In this document: positions 1 to 6,833 of the stretch, piece after piece
How the letters are laid out: the number at the start of each line of letters is the position of its first letter
How positions within the stretch are numbered: position 1 is the first letter of the stretch
Source: DAOVRL01 sp023128595
GTDB lineage: Bacteria; Planctomycetota; Phycisphaerae; Sedimentisphaerales; Anaerobacaceae
NCBI GenBank assembly: GCA_030628155.1
Contig: DAOVRL010000149.1
Location: forward strand, 1 to 10,828
DNA length: 10,828 nucleotides
Direction of reading: 5' to 3'
The notes under the pieces: model-generated
What the model saw: the letters and a program-made list of their open reading frames with translations, nothing else
What the model was told of the DNA's origin: nothing
The model's database searches: none
Position numbers and translations under genes: made by a program

Positions 1-1
1 A

Positions 2-463
2 AAGCCTGATGCTGATGAAGCCTTAAAGATCGCCGCTTTAGCTCATGATATAGAAAGAGCTATTGAGAAACGTAAAGTAAAGCAAAAAGATTATAATGAT
101 TACGATAAGTTCAAAAATGCTCATGCCTTAAATAGTGCCGAGATCTCGTTAGAAATAATGAAAAAGTGTAACGTAAGTACAGAATTGGCTGATAATGTCT
201 TTCACCTGATACGCTTTCACGAAATGGGCGGTTCGAGACGTGTGAACATTTTAAGAGGTGCCGATAGCATCTCATTTTTCCATGTTAATCTCCCTGAATA
301 CTTCAGCCGGAATGGTAAAAAGGAAACAGAAAAAAGGTGGTTTTGGGGTTACAGGAGATTATCAGAGAAAGAAAAAATAATAATTGCCAAGTTCAATTAC
401 CAGGATGAACAACTTAATGCTCTCGTAACAACTTGGCTGGAAAAATCTCAACTCTTTTTATAA
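2..463 (+). CDS. HD-domain hydrolase, 3' portion (5' end outside the window)
   Basis: The frame is open from base 2 with no stop, so the methionine at 158 is internal and the gene starts upstream of the window; 153 residues are visible. Near the beginning is an AHDIER motif, the metal-binding His-Asp pair of the HD superfamily. Further on, HLIRFHE (about residues 67-73) and GADSISFF (about 87-94) fit the later His and Asp ligands. HD proteins are metal-dependent phosphohydrolases, often acting on nucleotides; the substrate cannot be read here. The gene is clearly richer in A and T than everything from about 500 onward, with many AAA, GAA, AAT and TTA codons. It has no visible operon partner in the window and no clear terminator follows it. 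The HD call is fairly secure, the specific family is not. Confidence 0.7.
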   Translation, partial: KPDADEALKIAALAHDIERAIEKRKVKQKDYNDYDKFKNAHALNSAEISLEIMKKCNVSTELADNVFHLIRFHEMGGSRRVNILRGADSISFFHVNLPEYFSRNGKKETEKRWFWGYRRLSEKEKIIIAKFNYQDEQLNALVTTWLEKSQLFL

Positions 464-523
464 CCACATCACCAGATAACGGCTTCATCATAGATTCGTC
501 GACTGTGGCGAAGTTCAAATGAA

Positions 524-904
524 TTGCTCCGATTGGAGGTTGGTCAGACGATATGGCCGGAGGGAATCCCGCCTGTGCTCAGGGCCATTTTGTGTAACAC
601 GTCCGGCAAGGCAGTCACACTGAAAAGAATGCCTGACTTGTTCCGACTCGAACTCGACGGACAGTGGTATCAATGTAGCACCGGCAAGGAACAGGGGCAA
701 TGGAGCCTGCCCAGCGGTATGGCCATCGCCTCGGATCAACTTAGCCTGGATGGACGGTGGCTGAGCGTGGGGGACGATGTGGCTCTAAAGCTGACACCCG
801 GCAGACACACGCTGCGTGCGAAGCTAAATGCCACTGCCGAGAGTGAGCGGACCGGCTTGGTAGTCAGCAAGCCGATACAGTTCGAGGTCATTGCAACAGA
901 TTAA
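524..904 (+). CDS. Hypothetical protein, probably a 5'-truncated remnant of a secreted protein
   Basis: The open frame encodes about 126 residues from a TTG codon; the frame stays open back to 494 after a TAG at 491. No Shine-Dalgarno precedes the TTG, and there is no signal peptide or membrane segment. The sequence opens directly with a beta-rich domain (RLEVGQTIWPEG, then LRAILCNTSGKAVTL) and ends with LTPGRHTLRAKL and PIQFEVIATD. Such patterns are usual in the middle of large extracytoplasmic proteins, which suggests the 5' part, with signal peptide and start, has been lost. It lies just inside the GC-richer segment, close to the composition change after the preceding HD gene. It could instead be a short intact cytoplasmic protein with a weak start. 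I recognise no specific function. Confidence 0.5.
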   Translation: MLRLEVGQTIWPEGIPPVLRAILCNTSGKAVTLKRMPDLFRLELDGQWYQCSTGKEQGQWSLPSGMAIASDQLSLDGRWLSVGDDVALKLTPGRHTLRAKLNATAESERTGLVVSKPIQFEVIATD

Positions 905-1096
905 TCGGCCGACCAGGCTGGCGCGGAGGCAATCAAACGGTGTGAGAACAAACAGACGACCACCGATCCAAATCCGGAAACCTAAACGCCCGCAGTCCAC
1001 ACGCCTGTAGCCACGCCACCTTGCAGTAGTATTCTCTTGAAAAAGGCGCGGTTCAGTCATATAATCAATCGCTGGTCCTCGTATCCGGGATAGGCA

Positions 1097-3064
1097 ATGA
1101 AGAAGCGAACACTCATAATCATAGTCCTGATAGTCGCCTGTGTAGCGGTGTTGATCGCCTGGGTTATTAAACGCGAGCTTGGCCAGAGACCCGGAATCAC
1201 GGTCGTCTCGGCCGGGCCTTTGGATATTCGCCTATGGGGCATTCGCCCGGATGCGGGCGGCGTCATATACGACACAAAAGGGAAAAAGATTTGCCAAACC
1301 CTCGGTGTCGCCACTTGGGATTGGTCAAGCTGGGCCGATGACGTTCACCGCCGTGACTTCATTTTCGAGCTGCCCGATACTGAAGAACCCGTGCTATTGA
1401 CCCCGTTGCCGCGGGTCTCAGTCAGCGGCGAGAAGATACCTTTGGGCGGATCGTTCGCTTATAGCTTCGTCGATTACAAGGGCAAGAAACTGCTGTGGCT
1501 TAGAACAACGTTCCCTCGCACGTTCAGAAAGTCGATCCTGGGCGGCCTGTGGAGGGCAGATGTCCCCATAGACGCAATCGACCTGACCCTTCGTTACTAC
1601 TACGGCCCGCCCGGCAAGGCCGCCTTTACCCTCAAAGGCCCGTTCAGGCCCGAGGCTGCAATGACCAGCGAAGATGGTATGTACAAGGTGGCTTTCAAAA
1701 AGGACGCGGGGACCAACTCCTACCGATACGCTCAATTTGAATTGAGCACAGGGACGTACTTCCATAGCTACGCGCCGGTCGTTGCCTACGACAGCCTGGG
1801 TAAGCGGCATCTTGTGACCAGGGGGAGTGGCCATTCAAGCCTGCAGGGCAGCCGTATAGAATACACGGTTGACGGAGTACCGCTCAAGAAACTCGCCGCC
1901 GTTGCGTTCGGCGAAGATCCTAATCATATAACCTTCAAGAACATTAGGCTCGACGTGCCGCGACGCAAAAGGCGCACTCACGCCGACTACCTCGACAAAA
2001 TGGCAGAAAAACTCGAACTCAATCTTACTCCAAAGAAGCTCGCCGATTACCGGTTCAAAAGCCTTGTCGAAGTGATTGAAGTCCTTGATATTGTCCGCGG
2101 CGGACACATTACCGGGGCCTGTGCAACTCTTGTGCACGGTGATGGACACAACAGGAATTACAAGCTGGATGCTGCAAAACTAAGCCCCTTACAAGCTCAA
2201 AGCCTGCGCCGAGCAGCTTTACAATGGACGCAGGCTATGGACCCGGAACTCCGCGTTTATGCGACAAGAATAGGACTGCAATGCAAATGGCCCGAATTCG
2301 TCGAGCCCGCCTTCGAGTTGTTGAACTATCGACATGTCCATGATTGCCCCTCTGCGCCTGCCAGGCGGGTCAACCCCGATGCCGCATACGCGCTTGTCTG
2401 CTACGGCGAGCAGCTCTCGCCCGAGGACATCGATCGCATCAAACACATTCTTTTGCATCAAAACGATCGTGACATCCTTCAAAGTTTCAAAAGATGCCTC
2501 AGATCGCCCAAATCGCAGGCGCGAATCAAGGCACTTTGGGATTTGGCCGACGATGACCGCCCCTGGCTCTGGTGGTATGCGATAGACAGGCTCGCATACT
2601 GGGACCAGTTCAAGGATAAGCAGAATTCACTGGCGGACAAGCTCAAACTGCGTCTGTTTCTCGTAAGAGGCCCCGCGGGCTTCTCGAACCCAGAACAGAT
2701 CGCCACCGAAGCGTATAGTCTGCTGGGCGAACTCTTAACGCAGCAACTGCGCCGGCTTGATTCCGGGACCTTCTACAAAGTTCTTGACAGGATCGCCAGG
2801 CATCCCGACCGCAAGTACGCAACCTCTGCTATGATTGCTTTCCTCCGGCGCCTCGACGATTACCACTACGCCGTCCAGGCGGTAGTTGATAGAATCGTCA
2901 AATATATCAACCTCTGGCACGGCCAAAACATCGGCGAGCTTGGGAGCGACATTACAGATGAAACCGACGACCTGCATACGTACGACTGGCCCGCTATCAC
3001 CGCCGAGGCCATCGAGTGGTACGATAGTAGAAACAACGCTGTGGATGCAAACTGCGCACGTTGA
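1097..3064 (+). CDS. Large membrane-anchored hypothetical protein
   Basis: This is a 655-residue protein starting at an ATG with GGATAGG a few bases upstream. Residues 1-28 hold a lysine-rich start followed by one hydrophobic stretch (about 5-24, TLIIIVLIVACVAVLIAWVI), giving a signal anchor with most of the protein probably outside the cytoplasm. Residues about 35-300 look beta-rich and contain a Tyr/Gly-rich patch (LRYYYGPPGKAAF). Residues about 305-640 look helical, with Leu/Ala-rich helices and Arg-Pro turns that could be HEAT-like. No catalytic motif, lipobox or peptidoglycan-binding motif is recognisable. A gap of 192 bases separates it from the fragment upstream and it ends 30 bases before the convergent cupin gene. 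The open frame and RBS make it a real gene; its function is unknown. Confidence 0.8.
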   Translation: MKKRTLIIIVLIVACVAVLIAWVIKRELGQRPGITVVSAGPLDIRLWGIRPDAGGVIYDTKGKKICQTLGVATWDWSSWADDVHRRDFIFELPDTEEPVLLTPLPRVSVSGEKIPLGGSFAYSFVDYKGKKLLWLRTTFPRTFRKSILGGLWRADVPIDAIDLTLRYYYGPPGKAAFTLKGPFRPEAAMTSEDGMYKVAFKKDAGTNSYRYAQFELSTGTYFHSYAPVVAYDSLGKRHLVTRGSGHSSLQGSRIEYTVDGVPLKKLAAVAFGEDPNHITFKNIRLDVPRRKRRTHADYLDKMAEKLELNLTPKKLADYRFKSLVEVIEVLDIVRGGHITGACATLVHGDGHNRNYKLDAAKLSPLQAQSLRRAALQWTQAMDPELRVYATRIGLQCKWPEFVEPAFELLNYRHVHDCPSAPARRVNPDAAYALVCYGEQLSPEDIDRIKHILLHQNDRDILQSFKRCLRSPKSQARIKALWDLADDDRPWLWWYAIDRLAYWDQFKDKQNSLADKLKLRLFLVRGPAGFSNPEQIATEAYSLLGELLTQQLRRLDSGTFYKVLDRIARHPDRKYATSAMIAFLRRLDDYHYAVQAVVDRIVKYINLWHGQNIGELGSDITDETDDLHTYDWPAITAEAIEWYDSRNNAVDANCAR

Positions 3065-3094
3065 AGACGCGCAATCCACGCACTGTTTCGACCT

Positions 3095-3367
3095 CTATCC
3101 GAAGTTGTAGTGCTTCGTCACCGCCTCAGTGACCTGCCAGGTGCATTCGAGGTCCTCGGGGAAGACCACCAGATCGCCCGGCCCGAAGCTGACCGAATCG
3201 GCGCCGTCCGTTACCGTCACCTTGCCCTCGACCAAAAGGCACGTCTCCTTTTCCGTGTACGCCCAGTCGAAGGTGCTGGGCTCGCACCTCCAGGTCGGCC
3301 AGGCCTTACACTCCGCAGCCTCGGCCTCCGACGGTTTTTTCACAATCACATCTTTTACAGTAGGCAT
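3095..3367 (-). CDS. Cupin_3 (DUF861) domain protein
   Basis: This 90-residue protein is a single cupin barrel of the DUF861/EutQ-like type. The family signature is nearly complete: WRCEPSTFDWAYTEKET (residues 26-42), LLVEGKVTV (44-52), FGPGDLVVFPEDLECTW (61-77) and VTKHYNF (83-89). The family contains small metal-dependent or sugar/ureide-binding proteins of varied and often unknown role, so no substrate is assigned. The start is an ATG with AAAGGAG ten bases upstream. A TATAAT -10 box lies at 3407-3412. The gene is transcribed alone, convergent with the large orphan gene and divergent from the HD phosphohydrolase gene. Its length is normal for stand-alone members of the family. Confidence 0.9.
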   Translation of the reverse strand: MPTVKDVIVKKPSEAEAAECKAWPTWRCEPSTFDWAYTEKETCLLVEGKVTVTDGADSVSFGPGDLVVFPEDLECTWQVTEAVTKHYNFG

Positions 3368-3406
3368 ATTGCTTAAGCTCCTTTGACTATTATCGATTCA
3401 GACTGT

Positions 3407-3412
3407 ATTATA
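3407..3412 (-). promoter_or_regulatory. Candidate -10 box for the cupin gene
   Basis: Read on the minus strand this is a perfect TATAAT about 40 bases before the cupin start codon. The matching -35 position holds only a weak TTCAAA/TTTCAA, 16-17 bases away. The box lies in the 128-base spacer between the divergent cupin and HD genes. Confidence 0.4.
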
Positions 3413-3495
3413 CACCGACCGCACTGCTTTGAAATATGTAATAGCAATTTTTCAAGAGTCGCGTCAGACGAGTCATTTTAAGGAAATCAGAACCT

Positions 3496-4290
3496 GTGGA
3501 CCAGGAGCAGGCAGACAAACTGGCGGCTTGGTTTGACAATTACGTAGCCGGCTTCTACGGCGACGACGACTTTGCCAACGCCAACTTCAAGCTAAAGCAA
3601 GAGCACAGTCACCGGGTTTGCGGGGAAATGCTGTACCTCGCCGATGCACTTGGTCTCTCGGACAATCAAAAGGCAATAGCGCAGGCCATCGCCCTTTTGC
3701 ACGACATCGGGCGGTTCGGGCAGTTCGAGAAATACCGCACCTACAACGACTCCAGAAGCGTGAACCATTGCCTGCTGGGCCTCGAAGTCCTTCACCGGAC
3801 AAAGGTCCTCGGCGGCATAGAGGCAGATGAGAGGCAACTTATAGAAAGAGCAATTGAATGCCACGGCCTCAAAGAATTGCCCCCCGGCCTGTCCGACGGC
3901 CCACTGCTTTTTGCCAGATTGATACGCGACGCCGATAAGCTTGACGTATTCCGCGTTGTCATCGAATACCACAGGCAGTACACGGACAACCCCGACGAGC
4001 TTATGCTGGAGATCGAATTCCCCGACACCCCGCAATGTTCCGCTGGGGTGGTCGAAGCAATCTTAAACGAGCAACTGATCGATTACAGCGCACTGCGCAC
4101 GCTAAACGATTTTACGCTAATGCAGCTCGGGTGGGTCTATGACGTAAATTTCACGGCGACCCTCAAACGCATAAGGCAGCGAGGGTTCCTGGAGGCCCTC
4201 TTAGGCTTCCTCCCAGATACGCAACAAGTCCGCAAAGTCGAAGAGAAAATCCTCGCATACGTCGATTCCAGGCTGCAGCGGCAAGTGTAG
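3496..4290 (+). CDS. HD-domain metal-dependent phosphohydrolase
   Basis: The 264-residue protein starts at GTG, with AAGGAAA about 11 bases upstream. It shows the full HD ligand set in order: HSHR (His37/His39), LLHDIGRF (His69-Asp70), VNH (His91), ECHGLKELP (His123) and IRDADKLDVFR (Asp145/Asp147). HD proteins of this layout hydrolyse phosphate esters of nucleotides or related signals with bound divalent metals in the cytoplasm. The helical C-terminal half (about 150-264) is typical of the 'HD domain-containing protein' group and carries no sensor or signalling domain. It is a single gene divergent from the cupin gene and convergent with the DUF134 end of the minus-strand operon. The substrate is unknown. 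It is distinct in sequence and codon use from the partial HD gene at the window start. Confidence 0.9.
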   Translation: MDQEQADKLAAWFDNYVAGFYGDDDFANANFKLKQEHSHRVCGEMLYLADALGLSDNQKAIAQAIALLHDIGRFGQFEKYRTYNDSRSVNHCLLGLEVLHRTKVLGGIEADERQLIERAIECHGLKELPPGLSDGPLLFARLIRDADKLDVFRVVIEYHRQYTDNPDELMLEIEFPDTPQCSAGVVEAILNEQLIDYSALRTLNDFTLMQLGWVYDVNFTATLKRIRQRGFLEALLGFLPDTQQVRKVEEKILAYVDSRLQRQV

Positions 4291-4377
4291 CGAAATGGGA
4301 AATCAAAAACGGAAACTCAATCTCCGCTTCACCATAAGACTCGAGGCAAGTTTTGCAGGAATGACGACTCCGCCAAC

Positions 4378-4770
4378 TTAGCGTCCTCTTCCTCTTCTTT
4401 TGCATTGTCCTCTTCCTCGTCCTGGTCCGGCAGGTCCCTGGGCGAAACGTCCCGGCCCGCTGCCGTCGGAAGCGTCGGTAGCCAGCTCAATTGGGCCGCC
4501 TTCAATTGATAGTGCCTTTCCATTGACAAGGGCGTCGGCAATCTTCTTGTGGGCCGATTCGAGTATTCTGCCAAACGTCTGCCTGGACACATTCATCCTT
4601 TTCGCGGCATCTTCCTGATAGAGACCCTCCAGGCCGGCCAGACGAATCGCCTCAAGCTCATCAACTGTCAAGTTGACGTGTTCCAGGACCGAGAGCGGCA
4701 CGCCCCTCGGTTTGTAATAGGCGCTCTGCGGAAGCTGCGCAACGCGCCTGCAATGTCTTGGTCGTGGCAT
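4378..4770 (-). CDS. DUF134 (UPF0251) predicted DNA-binding protein with Gly/Arg tail
   Basis: This is a 130-residue protein of the DUF134/UPF0251 family. The MPRPRHCRRV start, the PRGVPLS segment and LTVDELEAIRLAGLEGLYQEDAAKRM (residues 35-59) are family landmarks. The helix-turn-helix is at about 52-82 (DAAKRMNVSRQTFGRILESAHKKI), like sigma factor region 4, and predicts DNA binding. Residues about 104-130 form a low-complexity tail (GPGRFAQGPAGPGRGRGQ, then basic) that resembles the DUF5320 proteins of the same operon. It is the last gene of the operon, 37 bases after the IscU-lactamase fusion, with AGGGAAA before its ATG. The position suggests it regulates this operon, perhaps through the palindrome at 10267-10288; that link is inference. 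No clear terminator is visible between its stop and 4290. Confidence 0.9.
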   Translation of the reverse strand: MPRPRHCRRVAQLPQSAYYKPRGVPLSVLEHVNLTVDELEAIRLAGLEGLYQEDAAKRMNVSRQTFGRILESAHKKIADALVNGKALSIEGGPIELATDASDGSGPGRFAQGPAGPGRGRGQCKRRGRGR

Positions 4771-4807
4771 TTCTTTTCCCTATAACAGGACTTTTGCAAA
4801 AGTCTTA

Positions 4808-6016
4808 CTACAAATCTATCCGCATACCCACAGAACAGGTAAAACACTGCTCGGAAAAGGCTCTCTCAAACTTTTCGATGGCATTATTGCCTGTGCAGTG
4901 GGCCGGGCCGATTCTTTGTACATCATATTGCCGAAAGGCCTCAATGGTGCGCTCTATCCGTTCTGCCGAAGCATTCAAGAGATGCATCCCACCTATCACG
5001 GCATAAATACGTTTTTCGCCGCTCAGCCTTGCAACGTAATGCAGTGTATTGGCTACGCCGCTGTGGGCGCAGCCAAGAAGCACGACTAAGCCGTTTGGCG
5101 AATCGAAGAACATCGCCTGGTCATCCGGGAATGTATCCGTATTGTGACAATCCTTGTCAACAAAGAAAGAGCTGCTTGCGCCTTCAAAATCCGTGATTCG
5201 TGGTATTCGGCTGGTGACAAAAAGGCCCGTGGCAACTTCCGTTGGCATTTGCGTCCAGATAACCTTTCCATTCTTAGCCCTGCTAATAATCATTTCTTTT
5301 GTCGAATCCGATATGCCAATTGCTCTGGTTTTGTTGTTCTTTCGGCCAAATTTGGGCTTTAGTGCCGCAGGGTGCAGATAAACAGTCGCTTGGGGAGCAA
5401 TATCAAGTACCGCGCAGAGCCCCCCTGTGTGGTCATAGTGCCCGTGACTTAGTACGATTGACTCTGCCTCGGCCAGATTAATCCCGAGCAGCCTTGCATT
5501 TCTTACGATGATATCGCTTTGGCCCGTATCAAAAAGGACTGCCCTGTCGGCGCATTCGACCCAGAAGGACAGGCCATGCTCAGAGGCAAACCTTTCAGAA
5601 CCGCTGTCATCTACCAATATTGTAATAGTGATTGTACTATTGCGGTCTGGCCTCTTGAAGAAATAGTTTGCGATTGCCTTGTGAAGTACCGAGGCTGCGA
5701 GGTTGGAACAATGATACTTATTGTCCGGAAGGCCGCCAAGTGCTTCGGCAACCCGGGCATCCGTTAGCTTATAAGCATCGTCAATGTGCTTTCCCATTGC
5801 AAGTTCCGTCATCACACTGCAAGCAGCTATTGCCGCCGGACACCCGAATACTCTATATTTGATGTCAACGAGATGCTCGTCAGCAACTTTAATCCATACC
5901 TTCAGCACATCGCCGCACTCAGCAGAGCCAATCACACCTACACCGTCGGCATCGGGAATTTCGCCGACATTGCGCGGGTTAGAAAAGTGTTCGATTACCT
6001 TTTCCGTATATTCCAT
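4808..6016 (-). CDS. IscU/NifU-type scaffold fused to a metallo-beta-lactamase-fold domain
   Basis: One 402-residue frame holds two domains. Residues 1-120 are an IscU/NifU N-terminal Fe-S scaffold: YTEKVIEHFSNPRNVGEI, then SAECGD (Cys34, Asp36), FGCPAAIAAC (Cys59) and YHCSN (Cys103). These are the three ligand cysteines and the conserved Asp of the family. Residues about 128-402 are a metallo-beta-lactamase fold of the COG1237 (dihydropterin-ribofuranosyl-aminobenzene-phosphate synthase-like) type: LSHGHYDHTGG (His191, His193, Asp195, His196), GCAHSGVANTLHY (His318), VIGGMHLL and GPAHCTG (His373), a complete metal site. The start is an ATG with AAGGA six bases upstream, 16 bases after the Mrp-NifX stop. 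No stop, start codon or RBS is visible at the domain junction, so the fusion appears real. The scaffold half fits cluster assembly; the lactamase-fold substrate is unknown. Confidence 0.9.
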   Translation of the reverse strand: MEYTEKVIEHFSNPRNVGEIPDADGVGVIGSAECGDVLKVWIKVADEHLVDIKYRVFGCPAAIAACSVMTELAMGKHIDDAYKLTDARVAEALGGLPDNKYHCSNLAASVLHKAIANYFFKRPDRNSTITITILVDDSGSERFASEHGLSFWVECADRAVLFDTGQSDIIVRNARLLGINLAEAESIVLSHGHYDHTGGLCAVLDIAPQATVYLHPAALKPKFGRKNNKTRAIGISDSTKEMIISRAKNGKVIWTQMPTEVATGLFVTSRIPRITDFEGASSSFFVDKDCHNTDTFPDDQAMFFDSPNGLVVLLGCAHSGVANTLHYVARLSGEKRIYAVIGGMHLLNASAERIERTIEAFRQYDVQRIGPAHCTGNNAIEKFERAFSEQCFTCSVGMRIDL

Positions 6017-6032
6017 AGAAATCCTTCAGCGC

Positions 6033-6833
6033 TCAATGGTCGCAGATATTTTCTCCACATTGGAGCGCGCCTTCAATATACGCCGATACCAGTTCTCCAG
6101 GACTGTCGGCAGGCGCACCTATCGCTACGTCAATTTGATTTTGTGCAAATAACTGCTGCGCACGCTGGCCCATTCCGCCTGCAATTATCAAGGTGACATG
6201 TAATCCTGCCAACCATCTGGGCAGGCTACCCGGCTCATGGGGCGGCGGGCTGACTAATTCCTGGCTCTTGATACTTTTGCTGTCATTGTCAACATCGACA
6301 ATGGCAAACTGCTCGCAATGGCCGAAATGTTGTGACAACTTTCCATCCGTTAGGGGAATTGCTATTCTCATTTCATTCTGCTCCTTATTATCGGCTTCAA
6401 TTTGTTTGTCAGACTGCAATAATGGTTCAAATGCGAGGTTGAGAGCCTGAGCTGTCGGACTTTGGTTATTATGTTTCATAGGACCTCGCCAGATCAAAGC
6501 GGCGTTTTCATCCTGTATCAAGAACCCTATACTTATTACTTTAAGCGTGTCGTTATATAAGATCGGCTCAATTCTATTTCCCTTGCCCTGAAGTCTTCTC
6601 CCTTCGAGATTGAGCAATTTGGGAACACTTGGCCCGTGGATATCAACATCCAGCAAACCGACCTTTTTGCCCTGCATCGAGAGCCAAACGGCCAGGTTAG
6701 CCGCAATGCTGCTTTTGCCTACGCCGCCTTTGCCGGAGAGCACCAGTATCCGGTGTTTGATGTTTTTTATATTTTGACTAATCTGTTCCTGCTCGGCCTG
6801 CAATTGTCTTCGTTGATCTGCGTTAGAAGGCAT
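6033..6833 (-). CDS. Mrp-type ATPase, internally shortened, fused to a NifX/ORP-like domain
   Basis: The 266-residue protein starts as an Mrp/NBP35 (ApbC) cluster-carrier ATPase: IKHRILVLSGKGGVGKSS (deviant Walker A, residues 33-41), GLLDVDIHGPSVPKLL (59-74) and IWRGPMK (114-120). It then passes directly to HNNQSPTAQALNLAFEPLLQ (121-140), which reads like the last helix of Mrp proteins. The usual ~140 residues between these points, with the DLPPGTGD-type switch II and the CxxC cluster ligands, are absent. Residues 155-266 are an IPR003731 NifX/NifB/orange-protein-like domain (MRIAIPLTDGKLSQHFGHCEQF, later IIAGGMGQRA). Mrp-ORP fusions are known from sulfate reducers; the missing middle is not normal. 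The ATG overlaps the MinD stop by 11 bases and has GGAGG upstream. It may bind nucleotide poorly or need a partner, or it may be decaying. Confidence 0.85.
   Translation of the reverse strand: MPSNADQRRQLQAEQEQISQNIKNIKHRILVLSGKGGVGKSSIAANLAVWLSMQGKKVGLLDVDIHGPSVPKLLNLEGRRLQGKGNRIEPILYNDTLKVISIGFLIQDENAALIWRGPMKHNNQSPTAQALNLAFEPLLQSDKQIEADNKEQNEMRIAIPLTDGKLSQHFGHCEQFAIVDVDNDSKSIKSQELVSPPPHEPGSLPRWLAGLHVTLIIAGGMGQRAQQLFAQNQIDVAIGAPADSPGELVSAYIEGALQCGENICDH
6381..6386 (-). promoter_or_regulatory. Internal Shine-Dalgarno before the NifX-like half of the Mrp fusion
   Basis: On the minus strand this is AAGGAG, nine bases before an in-frame ATG at 6369-6371 that opens MRIAIPLTDGK, the natural first residues of a free-standing NifX-like protein. 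The site lies inside the Mrp-NifX reading frame. It could allow separate production of a 112-residue NifX-like protein, or be a relic of two formerly separate genes. Confidence 0.6.

Noticed and set aside
4291..4377. Terminator between the convergent HD and DUF134 genes
   Set aside because: I found no stable stem followed by a T run on either strand in this 87-base gap.
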